Below, piece after piece: positions 45,263 to 52,803 of a DNA stretch of 64,000 bases. The DNA lies in the NCBI GenBank assembly GCA_900199595.1, contig FZRB01000021.1, forward strand, positions 1-64,000, given 5' to 3'. How positions within the stretch are numbered: position 1 is the stretch's first letter; each line of letters opens with the position of its first letter. The position numbers and the translations under genes were made by a program. Source of the DNA: Lachnospiraceae bacterium. GTDB taxonomy: Bacteria; Bacillota; Clostridia; Lachnospirales; Lachnospiraceae. Under the pieces are notes generated by a model. It did no database searches, was not told the DNA's origin, and worked only from the letters and a program-made list of their open reading frames with translations.

Positions 45263-45295
45263 TCCCTACGAAGAATAACATTCCAGGGAGTTGTA

Positions 45296-46066
45296 ATGAA
45301 GGCTGTTTTAGTTGATGACGAAAAACTGGGTCTGGATTATCTCGAAACCCTTTGTAGTAACATACCTGTTCTGAACGATATCAAAAGTTTCACCCGTTCT
45401 AAAAATGCGTATAAATGGTGTGAGGATAATCCTGTAGATATAATTATACTTGATATTAATATGCCTGATATTAATGGAATAACTCTCGTAACTAAGTTAA
45501 GAGAGATAAAACCTGATATCAGGGTTATTTTTGTTACTGCTTATGAGAAGTATGCTCTGGATGCATTTGGAGTTCATGCAGACGGTTATCTCCTTAAACC
45601 GGTTAATCAGGAGAATTTGACGAAAGAAGTAGAGTATGCTCTGTCAGACGTTAATGTAAATGCTCCCAATCATATAGTGGTGAAGACCTTTGGTGACTTT
45701 GAGGTTCTGGTGGATGGTGAACCGGTTACATTTTCAAGATCAAAATCCAAGGAGCTTTTTGCCTACCTTATAGACAGACAGGGCAGAGCAGTAAACAGAG
45801 CCAATATATTTTCAATACTGTGGGAAGACGGTGTGTATGACAGATCCAAGCAGAAACAGCTGGATGTTATAATAAGAAGTCTTAAGTCCACACTTCAGAA
45901 ATGTGGTATAAGTGAGATACTGGAAATGCATAGCGGTTCTATAAGGGTACGAACGGAACTTATTAACTGCGATATGTATAAATATCTGGAAGGTGACAAG
46001 GAAGCACAGAACAGTTATCAGGGGACATATATGACCCCATACAGCTGGGCAAGCTTCTCAGGTTAA
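45296..46066 (+). CDS. Response regulator with SARP-like DNA-binding domain (second)
   Basis: ATG at 45296 (MKAVLVDDEKLG), preceded by a GGGAG-like site; an in-frame TTG at 45242 lies inside the promoter and is rejected. Receiver: D53 in IIILDINMPDING, Thr in IFVTAYE, Lys in YLLKPVN. Output domain from IVVKTFGDFEVLVDGEPVTFSRSKSKELFAYLIDRQGRAVNRANIFSILWEDGVYDRSKQKQLDVIIRSL, closely similar to the first regulator, with the stub INCDMYKYLEGD. It is preceded by its own direct-repeat promoter, suggesting auto- or cross-regulation among the paralogues. Confidence 0.9.
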   Translation: MKAVLVDDEKLGLDYLETLCSNIPVLNDIKSFTRSKNAYKWCEDNPVDIIILDINMPDINGITLVTKLREIKPDIRVIFVTAYEKYALDAFGVHADGYLLKPVNQENLTKEVEYALSDVNVNAPNHIVVKTFGDFEVLVDGEPVTFSRSKSKELFAYLIDRQGRAVNRANIFSILWEDGVYDRSKQKQLDVIIRSLKSTLQKCGISEILEMHSGSIRVRTELINCDMYKYLEGDKEAQNSYQGTYMTPYSWASFSG

Positions 46067-46081
46067 AAAGGAGGGTTACAT

Positions 46082-46876
46082 ATGGTTACAATTTCAGTAG
46101 ATGATCAGCCGAAGGTATCTGAGGAAATCATAAAGATTATGTCAGAGATAGACCCGGGCGGAACACACACAGGCTATTCTGACATAAACCAGGCACTTGC
46201 TTACGTAAAAGAGAATAAGCCGGAAGTGGCATGGCTTGATATAGAAATGCCGGTTATGTCGGGACTTGAGCTGGCCATGGAGGTTAAGAAAGTCTCTCCT
46301 ATGACCAATATCGTTTTTGTCACAGGTCATGAGAAGTTTGCATACCAGTCCTTTCAGCTTCATGCCAGCGGTTTCGTATTAAAGCCTGTAACAAAAGAAG
46401 CTATCGAAAGAGAACTGGGTAATCTCAGAAATCCTGTGGAGATAAAAAAGAATGGTCTTATAAGGATTCAGTGCTTCGGTAACTTCGAGGTATTTGATAA
46501 GGACGGTAATCCTCTTAAATTCAGAAGAAGCAGGAGTAAGGAAATACTTGCTTATATGATAGACAGGCGTGGAGCTCTCTGTACCATAGGTGAACTCTGT
46601 GGAATTCTCTTTGAGGACAGAGAAGAGGACAGAGGACTTAAGAAGCAGATCAGAGTATTTATAGCAGGATTAAGAGATGCTCTCGGAAGTGTTGGAGCAG
46701 AGTCAATCCTTGTAAAGGGGTGGGATTCCTGTGGTATAGACACCTCTTTGGTAGACTGCGATTATTATGATTATTTAAAGGGTGACAGTGTTGCTGTCAA
46801 TTCCTTTATGGGTGAATATATGACACAGTACTCATGGTCAGAGATGACACTGGGTGAGTTAATAATGAAACCATAG
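46082..46876 (+). CDS. Response regulator with SARP-like DNA-binding domain (third, most divergent)
   Basis: An AAGGAGG site precedes MVTISVDDQPKVSEEI. Receiver: the first acidic patch reads VDDQ rather than VDDE, the phosphoacceptor D53 in AWLDIEMPVMSG is kept, Thr in IVFVTGHE, Lys in FVLKPVT. Output domain: LIRIQCFGNFEVFDKDGNPLKFRRSRSKEILAYMIDRRGALCTIGELCGILFEDREEDRGLKKQIRVFIAGLRDAL, then VDCDYYDYLKGD. It lies 15 bases after the second regulator in the same operon. The divergence in the recognition region suggests a different site preference or an interaction role. Confidence 0.88.
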   Translation: MVTISVDDQPKVSEEIIKIMSEIDPGGTHTGYSDINQALAYVKENKPEVAWLDIEMPVMSGLELAMEVKKVSPMTNIVFVTGHEKFAYQSFQLHASGFVLKPVTKEAIERELGNLRNPVEIKKNGLIRIQCFGNFEVFDKDGNPLKFRRSRSKEILAYMIDRRGALCTIGELCGILFEDREEDRGLKKQIRVFIAGLRDALGSVGAESILVKGWDSCGIDTSLVDCDYYDYLKGDSVAVNSFMGEYMTQYSWSEMTLGELIMKP

Positions 46877-46910
46877 TTGCTTCAAATAGTAACATATCCA
46901 AGGTGTTAAT

Positions 46911-47600
46911 ATGAAAGACAATATCGATCTAAAAGTTCTCCGGGCCCTTCCATACGCCGTTTTCACCATGTTTATTTCTATCATGTTTAGTATGGCCGGC
47001 CTGATTGTCAGGATAATAACCTCCGGCAGCGTGTCGGACTCCGCTCTGTATCAGATGGACAGTAATATCTATATGATATGCTATTTTATCATGTATGTTG
47101 CTGTTGTTCTTATCATGTCCTTTCTTTACGAAATGTCCAATATATCCAAGTGGTTTGGCTATGCATGCACTACAACGTTGGTATTTATTCTCTCGGAGAC
47201 AGTAGATTTTGTTGTCAGGTGGGCTGTTAGATATATTGATAACTATATGATCAAGATGGCATTGGTTGTTATATCAGAAATCATTCCGTCGCTCTGTATA
47301 GTTTTCCTTGTTATATTTATTCTGCATGGGATGATCGAACTGTACATGTTAATGGATAAAGAGAAGAAGGCTTTAAAATGTAAACGTTTCAGGGTGTACT
47401 GCATTATAGCCTTTGCTCTTCAGATACTTCTCAGCGCCCTTGCTTCTGCAAGTAATCAGAATAACAGGATTTTTATATTCTTTATAGTAACCGCGGGAGC
47501 TATCTACATATTTAATTTGATCATTATTTATTTCTTATATGGCAGGATAAAAACATTCTGCTATGATTTTTATCTATATTCATACAACAGCGGGAGGTAG
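46911..47600 (+). CDS. Multi-pass membrane protein in the kinase/regulator operon, unknown
   Basis: A 229-residue protein with about six to seven hydrophobic segments (for example AVFTMFISIMFSMAGLIVRII, IYMICYFIMYVAVVLIMSFLYE, LCIVFLVIFILHGMIELYML) and short loops. I recognise no family. It lies between the third regulator (35 bases upstream) and a histidine kinase (TTG start 4 bases downstream), and resembles in layout the 7TM sensor half of the first kinase. It could be a sensor or accessory subunit of the downstream kinase. AAGGTG precedes the ATG weakly. Confidence 0.75.
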   Translation: MKDNIDLKVLRALPYAVFTMFISIMFSMAGLIVRIITSGSVSDSALYQMDSNIYMICYFIMYVAVVLIMSFLYEMSNISKWFGYACTTTLVFILSETVDFVVRWAVRYIDNYMIKMALVVISEIIPSLCIVFLVIFILHGMIELYMLMDKEKKALKCKRFRVYCIIAFALQILLSALASASNQNNRIFIFFIVTAGAIYIFNLIIIYFLYGRIKTFCYDFYLYSYNSGR

Positions 47601-47604
47601 AGGC

Positions 47605-48810
47605 TTGAGAAGTATTTTCAGTTCGGCTTTTCTGATCGAAATGACTAACAAAATATTCATACTCGTTTCTATTCTTCTGGCGACAGTTGTTCTTATAGTG
47701 GCCTATAATATGAAGAACCATAACAGAAGGATGAGATATTTCCTTGGAAGTATAGCATTTGCCCTTGGAGGACTGATGCTTCAGATAGGCGGTTATACCA
47801 AGTATGCTTATGCCATGTATTCGCTGGCGGCGCCTGTTTTTACTCTTTACTTTATAGAGACAGAGCGCGACGACGAAGGAAATAGCTGGGACGGTTTTTT
47901 TTGGATGTCCCTCCAGTGTCTGGCGGCTGTGCTTTCTGTAATAATGGTTATTTTTACCGGCCGTGGTAATCTTGCGTTTCTCATTCAATTCTTAATAGTA
48001 ATAATCATGCTCCTCTTCTCCTCGAAGGACCTGAAGTCTTCAATTGGCTTCCTTATAGGGAGTATATTTCCCGTATCAGCCTGCCTTGCAGGTCTTCTGA
48101 ATAAGGATCTGAGGCTGATGGGCTTTGGTATTATTATGCTTCAGCTGATAGTTTTCTTCAGTTACCAGTACGATCTCGAGCGTGAGCTTATGAAAAATCA
48201 GGTCGAACTGTCCGAAAATAAAGTGGCGCTGCTTATGGAGCAGATGCACCCGCATTTCATATATAATGCTCTACAGCAGATAGCTCTTCTCTGTGATGAG
48301 GACCCTTCGGCGGTGAAACCGTCTATCTTCAGCTTCTCAGCATACCTTAGGAAGAATCTTGAGGCTCTTACAAATGAGAAGATGATTCCTTTCCTTACAG
48401 AAATGGAGCATGTTGATGCGTATGTTGAGTTGTCACAGATACTTCCGTCCAGGAAATTTGAACTCGTTAAAGATTTTCAGATAACAGATTTCTATATTCC
48501 GGCCCTTACAGTGCAGCCTTTAGTGGAAAATGCTATCTATTATGGCATAGGTATGAGCGAGGAAGGAAATGTAATCCGTCTTGAAACTAAGCTCGAGGAC
48601 GGTTATGTGATAGTCCGTGTTTCTGATGACGGGCACGGAAAAAGGACCAGTCTGCCGACGCAGAAAAAGCATAATAGTGTGGGTACAAAGAACGTAATTA
48701 CCCGTCTGAAGATACTTTGTGACGGAGAATTTATACTGAATAAGTCGGATAATGGTTCCGAGGCAATTATAAAAATCCCCGAATTTAGGGCGGTTGCGGG
48801 CGATAAATAA
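47605..48810 (+). CDS. LytS/YesM-type sensor histidine kinase (second)
   Basis: The start is TTG at 47605: GGGAGG lies 7 bases before it and the upstream gene ends at 47600. The in-frame ATG at 47563 lies inside that gene with no ribosome site. The N-terminal part has about six membrane segments. The kinase part has LLMEQMHPHFIYNALQQIALLCDEDP (H217), LTVQPLVENAIYYGIG, VSDDGHG and VGTKNVITRLKILC. It is paralogous to the 43043 kinase in the cytoplasmic half (shared FSAYLRKNLE-like and EMEHxxAYxE segments). Two kinases for three regulators suggests a branched phosphorelay. Confidence 0.9.
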   Translation: MRSIFSSAFLIEMTNKIFILVSILLATVVLIVAYNMKNHNRRMRYFLGSIAFALGGLMLQIGGYTKYAYAMYSLAAPVFTLYFIETERDDEGNSWDGFFWMSLQCLAAVLSVIMVIFTGRGNLAFLIQFLIVIIMLLFSSKDLKSSIGFLIGSIFPVSACLAGLLNKDLRLMGFGIIMLQLIVFFSYQYDLERELMKNQVELSENKVALLMEQMHPHFIYNALQQIALLCDEDPSAVKPSIFSFSAYLRKNLEALTNEKMIPFLTEMEHVDAYVELSQILPSRKFELVKDFQITDFYIPALTVQPLVENAIYYGIGMSEEGNVIRLETKLEDGYVIVRVSDDGHGKRTSLPTQKKHNSVGTKNVITRLKILCDGEFILNKSDNGSEAIIKIPEFRAVAGDK

Positions 48811-48846
48811 TATTTTTAAAAAAAAATAAAAAATATTTTTATCCGT

Positions 48847-48879
48847 GTTGCACTTTTGTTGCGCCCTTAGTGATATAGT
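48847..48879 (+). promoter_or_regulatory. SARP-type promoter 2 before the pilin gene
   Basis: GTTGCAC (48847-48853) and GTTGCGC (48858-48864) 11 bp apart, 9 bases, then TATAGT (48874-48879). Transcript start near 48886, leader about 65 bases. Confidence 0.78.
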
Positions 48880-48950
48880 TGTCTCATAAAATAAAAAACA
48901 CGCCGGAAAGGCAAACAAAAAAATCAGTTTAATCCAAGGAGGATGGGAGA

Positions 48951-49409
48951 ATGAGAAACAAAGTTATGAAAATGGTAAAGGGATTTACATCTAATCCAAA
49001 GGCTGTTATGGCAGCTAAGATCGTAGCAACAGCTATCGTGGCAGCAATCGGAGCGATCGCATACAGCACAGGCGCTTTTGCAGCAGGTGAGGTTGGAGCA
49101 GACTTCTCAGGAGTTACAAGCCCAATCGTAGGACTTATCAATTCACTTGTTAATCCGTTACTTGCAATCGTAGGAGCAGGCGGAACTATCTTCTGCATAT
49201 TCCTCGGTGTTAAGTTCGCTACAGCTGAAGAGCCACAGGAGAAGGAAAAGAGAAAGCAGGCACTTAAGACAGCCATCATCGGTTTCTTCCTTATATTCGT
49301 ACTTATGGCAGCACTTAAGCTTTCAATCAAGCCTATGACTGACTGGTATCAGGCAGCTACAGTTAGCACAAACAGCACACAGGCTCCTACAGAAGCTGAA
49401 ACGAAGTAA
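48951..49409 (+). CDS. VirB2/TrbC-like pilin subunit
   Basis: A 152-residue protein. A basic N-terminus and hydrophobic segment (about residues 18-44, ending TGAFAAGE) form a signal. Two hydrophobic helices follow (IVGLINSLVNPLLAIVGAGGTIFCIFLGVKF and ALKTAIIGFFLIFVLMAALKL) separated by a short charged loop (AEEPQEKEKRKQ), the two-helix layout of conjugative pilins of Gram-positive type IV systems. A Thr/Ser/Gln-rich tail ends it. AAGGAGG precedes the start. It has its own direct-repeat promoter and its own terminator, consistent with high stand-alone expression of a structural subunit. Confidence 0.8.
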   Translation: MRNKVMKMVKGFTSNPKAVMAAKIVATAIVAAIGAIAYSTGAFAAGEVGADFSGVTSPIVGLINSLVNPLLAIVGAGGTIFCIFLGVKFATAEEPQEKEKRKQALKTAIIGFFLIFVLMAALKLSIKPMTDWYQAATVSTNSTQAPTEAETK

Positions 49410-49436
49410 TACTTAATTAACCGATCGGATAATATG

Positions 49437-49476
49437 AAAATGTGACAGCAGAGCTATAACTCTCTGTCACATTTTT
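49437..49476 (+). terminator. Terminator after the pilin gene (TGACA family)
   Basis: AAAATGTGACAG plus AGAG (49437-49453) pairs with CTCTCTGTCACATTTTT (49460-49476). It separates the pilin transcript from the coupling-ATPase promoter. Confidence 0.88.
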
Positions 49477-49499
49477 ACTTAAAAATATAAATACTGTTT

Positions 49500-49532
49500 G
49501 TTGGACATTTGTTGGACTGGGTTTACTATAAT
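49500..49532 (+). promoter_or_regulatory. SARP-type promoter 3 before the coupling-ATPase gene
   Basis: GTTGGAC at 49500-49506 and 49511-49517, 9 bases, TATAAT (49527-49532). The heptamers and their spacing are identical to promoter 1 at 45230. Confidence 0.85.
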
Positions 49533-49577
49533 AATAATTTGAGGTATTATGTAACCCAGTGGTATAATAAACAATAT

Positions 49578-49604
49578 GTCATTCTGAGCTTAAGCGAAGA
49601 ATCT
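49578..49604. repeat. Copy of the ATTCTGA...GCGAAGAATCT repeat in a leader
   Basis: GTCATTCTGAGCTTAAGCG then AAGAATCT, with ATTCT and AGAAT arms pairing. It lies between promoter 3 and the ATPase start. The other copy is at 30825. Confidence 0.7.
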
Positions 49605-49620
49605 AAAGAAGGAATCTTAT

Positions 49621-51648
49621 ATGAATACAAGAACAAAAGTCATACTATATATCTTTGTATTATTGCTTGTTTCTGCTTTATCAGGTTTTCTTATGCGATC
49701 AATCGGATCGATGATAACCGATACTCTGAGCGGAGAGGGCTACAAGGTTGATCTGAGCCTGTTTCTTCAGTGGAAGACATGGGCCTTAGGTGCAGTTGGT
49801 GCGTTCTTTGTATTTCTCATATGGGTTCTGTCCGGAAGCAATCTGGATTCGCTGCTTATGGAAAAAAGCGGAGGTATGCTGGGAACCAAGAAGGGTAAGC
49901 CGGACGTAGTTACCGGATCTCTTGAAAACAGCCGTTTTCTTACAGAAAAGGAAAGAGATAAGTACTTCCCTGAACATGTATACAGCGCACTCAATGGTGT
50001 TAAGAAGGATGGTATTCCGGTAAGAGCCGTACTTGATAAAAAGAATACACTTCAGGTTAATTTCTATCCCGGTGCGCATTCACTTATCATCGGTGCTACC
50101 GGTTCCGGTAAAACAACCACATTCATCAATCCTATGATCCAGCTTCTGGGTGCTACTTCAGCCGGAAGTTCCATGATAATGACGGACCCTAAAGGAGAGC
50201 TTTTTGATCTTCATTCAAAGTTTCTGGTATCCAGAGGCTACAAGGTTCTTCTGCTGGATCTCCGTGATACATATTCGTCATCCAGATGGAATCCTCTTGA
50301 GGGTATCTGGGATATGTATCAGGAATATGTTGATGCTGGTAAGGGTATCAAGTTCCACAAGGACAGCATATCTGATTATCCGGATCTTAAGAAAATGGAT
50401 GGAGACGGTGAACCCGGAAAGCCATGGGCTGAGTGGAGAGGAAATGCTTATGCAGATCTGACTCACTGCCAGGATGATGTATCTGTTACAAGACAGAGAT
50501 TCTACGATGAGATGTATGAGGACTTAAACGACCTCATATCCGTTATATGTCCAATAGAAAATGAAAAGGATCCTGTATGGGAGAAGGGTGCCCGTTCAAT
50601 CATAATGGCTACCTGTCTTGCCATGTTGGAGGATTCGGAAGATGAACGACTTGGAATGACCAAGGATAAGTTCAACTTCTTCAATATAAGTAAAGCGCTT
50701 ACGAACTCAGAAGAAGAGTTCCGTGCGTTAAAAGAATATTTCGAGGGAAGAAGTAAGCTGTCTCAGGCCTATACACTTTCACGTCAGGTTCTTTCAGCTG
50801 CAGATACAACACTTTCCTCATACATGTCAATTACATTTGATAAGCTGAATATGTTTAACGACCGTGGACTCTGCGGTCTGACCTCAGCAACAGATGTGCA
50901 GGCTGAGAAGTTTGCTGATCAGCCTACAGCACTATTCATGAAGATACCTGATGAGAAGGATACACGTCATGGACTGGCGGCCGTATTTATTCTCTGTATG
51001 TATAAAGCACTTATCAAGGTGGCTTCAGCGAGAGAAGATCTGTCGCTTCCTAGAAATGTTTATTTCATCCTTGATGAGTTTGGTAATATGCCGAAGATAG
51101 AGAAGTTCGACAAGATGATCACAGTTGGACGTTCCAGAAAGATATGGTTTAACATGGTTGTTCAGTCTTATTCACAGCTGAATAACGTTTATGGAGAGAA
51201 GGTTGCAGATATAGTTAAATCTAACTGTGGTATGAAGATGTTCATCGGTTCCAATGATATTGGAACCTGTGAAGAATTCTCGAAGCTCTGCGGTAATATG
51301 ACAGTTCGTACTACTTCGACATCATCAAATGTAGGCTCCAAGGCGGGCGAGATGAATGTCTCCTCACAGACCCAGGTAAGACCTCTTATCTATCCGAGTG
51401 AGCTACAGATGCTTAACAACAAGGAAAGTACAGGAAATGCGATTATCGTTACCTTCGGTAACTACCCGCTCAGAACCAAATATACACCGAGTTATCTGTG
51501 CCCGTATTATAAGATGGGCAGAATGAACATGGACGAGCTTCGTTCACATATGTTCAGAGCTGACGAAGTGTATTACGATCTGGATGAGAGAAACGAAATC
51601 GTTCTCGGTAAGTCCGAAGACGAAGGTGATATGGATCAAAGTGCATAG
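49621..51648 (+). CDS. VirD4/TraG-like type IV coupling ATPase
   Basis: Recruits substrates to a type IV secretion channel. Two N-terminal membrane helices (about residues 7-27 and 50-72) are followed by a TraG-like region (GSLENSRFLTEKERDKYFPE). The Walker A is GATGSGKT at residues 158-165, then MIMTDPKGELFDLHSKFLVSRGYKVLLLDLRD. Walker B is YFILDEFGNMP (D485/E486), and KIWFNMVVQSYSQLNNVYGEKVADIVKSNCG follows. At 675 residues it is typical of VirD4/TcpA proteins of Firmicute ICEs. No relaxase gene accompanies it in the window. Ribosome site AAGGAA. It leads the operon that continues with the VirB6- and VirB4-like genes. Confidence 0.94.
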   Translation: MNTRTKVILYIFVLLLVSALSGFLMRSIGSMITDTLSGEGYKVDLSLFLQWKTWALGAVGAFFVFLIWVLSGSNLDSLLMEKSGGMLGTKKGKPDVVTGSLENSRFLTEKERDKYFPEHVYSALNGVKKDGIPVRAVLDKKNTLQVNFYPGAHSLIIGATGSGKTTTFINPMIQLLGATSAGSSMIMTDPKGELFDLHSKFLVSRGYKVLLLDLRDTYSSSRWNPLEGIWDMYQEYVDAGKGIKFHKDSISDYPDLKKMDGDGEPGKPWAEWRGNAYADLTHCQDDVSVTRQRFYDEMYEDLNDLISVICPIENEKDPVWEKGARSIIMATCLAMLEDSEDERLGMTKDKFNFFNISKALTNSEEEFRALKEYFEGRSKLSQAYTLSRQVLSAADTTLSSYMSITFDKLNMFNDRGLCGLTSATDVQAEKFADQPTALFMKIPDEKDTRHGLAAVFILCMYKALIKVASAREDLSLPRNVYFILDEFGNMPKIEKFDKMITVGRSRKIWFNMVVQSYSQLNNVYGEKVADIVKSNCGMKMFIGSNDIGTCEEFSKLCGNMTVRTTSTSSNVGSKAGEMNVSSQTQVRPLIYPSELQMLNNKESTGNAIIVTFGNYPLRTKYTPSYLCPYYKMGRMNMDELRSHMFRADEVYYDLDERNEIVLGKSEDEGDMDQSA

Positions 51649-51680
51649 GCTTCTATTTAGAGAAGCTGACTGATGAGGTA
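51649..51680. repeat. Truncated interspersed repeat with GATGAGG end
   Basis: GCTTCT (51649-51654) pairs with AGAAGC (51661-51666), followed by TGACTGATGAGGTATATAA. GAGG at 51675-51678 is the only Shine-Dalgarno-like site before the ATG at 51693, although the spacing of 14 is long. Same family as 24630. Confidence 0.55.
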
Positions 51681-51692
51681 TATAAGCAAAAC

Positions 51693-52802
51693 ATGAGTCG
51701 ATTAAAAACATACAATATGATAACCCGTAAAATCAGCCAAATAACACTGGCTTTCTTAGTTGCACTCATTTTTACCATTGCTTTTTCATCAGAAAACAGC
51801 TCTTTGATAATAGATTCATTCGTTCCTGCAGTTCATGCTGCCGGTGAGGATGAAGAAGAAAACACAAGCTTTAAGGTGCAGGAAGACAGCACTGAGAGCT
51901 CAAAGTATAAGCCTGACGAGACAGGATTTGTTGATTATTCAGGTGATGTTGATATCTATACCGGTAAACCGGTAGATGATAATGATGATAATACCAGGAA
52001 TTCATACTATATAGCTATTAAGGATGGATCCACATATGATGCTGAGCACAGCATGTTTATATATACTCTGGAGAATGGTACATTTAGCTGCTCAGTATGT
52101 GACGGAATGGTTGTTACAAACCCCGTTTTACTCGAAAAAGAAGGAGAGTACAATGTTGCTCTTTATCGTAACGGTGTTAAGGTTGACGGGATTCCTGCCA
52201 CAGTTACAGATCCGGGTTCATATGTAGTTATTACCTGGGACAATGAAAGTGAAAACCAGCTGATGTCCTTCCAGATAGTTGAAAAAGAAACCGGAAGGAT
52301 CAATCAGTATATAATCCCTCAGGGCTTTACCATTAAAACAGTTTATCTTGATGGTGAACTTCAGAAGAACAGCTTCGGTTCTGTTGATATGACCAAGGAA
52401 GGCTATTACGAGATCTGTTACAGATGTTCTGCAACAGGAATAGATTATTATCTGAATGTAACTACGGATCATACCCCTCCTGATGTTACATTTGAGGGAA
52501 TTGACAGTAATTCAAAGGCAAAGGGTCCTGTTACTTTAAAGGGACTTCAGGAAGGAGATACAGTATATATCCTTCTTAATAGTGACGAAACAGGAAAAAT
52601 GAATTACCAGAACCAGATAACCAAGGAAGGTGAATATCACGTAACGGTTATGGATAAGGCCGGTAATTCAATAAGCAGAGATTTTATAATTATGTTTTAT
52701 CTGAACGTGAAGGGTGTATTTTTCCTTTCACTGATTGTAGTACTTATAATTGGAGTTTTGATAGCACTTTATATTTCAAGAAAGAGATTGAGAGTAAGAT
52801 AG
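51693..52802 (+). CDS. Exported, C-terminally anchored Ig-like protein of the secretion cluster
   Basis: Signal segment (about residues 12-50, AAGEDEE after cleavage), an acidic linker, then two or three beta-rich regions. The last (HTPPDVTFEGIDSNSKAKGPVTLKGLQEGDTVYILLNS...GEYHVTVMDKAGNS) resembles bacterial Ig-like folds of surface proteins. A C-terminal transmembrane helix (FFLSLIVVLIIGVLIALYI) and an RKRLRVR tail fix it in the membrane facing outward. I do not recognise it as a named type IV component. Its place between the coupling ATPase and the VirB6-like gene (1 base gap) argues for an apparatus or adhesion role. Confidence 0.78.
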   Translation: MSRLKTYNMITRKISQITLAFLVALIFTIAFSSENSSLIIDSFVPAVHAAGEDEEENTSFKVQEDSTESSKYKPDETGFVDYSGDVDIYTGKPVDDNDDNTRNSYYIAIKDGSTYDAEHSMFIYTLENGTFSCSVCDGMVVTNPVLLEKEGEYNVALYRNGVKVDGIPATVTDPGSYVVITWDNESENQLMSFQIVEKETGRINQYIIPQGFTIKTVYLDGELQKNSFGSVDMTKEGYYEICYRCSATGIDYYLNVTTDHTPPDVTFEGIDSNSKAKGPVTLKGLQEGDTVYILLNSDETGKMNYQNQITKEGEYHVTVMDKAGNSISRDFIIMFYLNVKGVFFLSLIVVLIIGVLIALYISRKRLRVR

Positions 52803-52803
52803 T

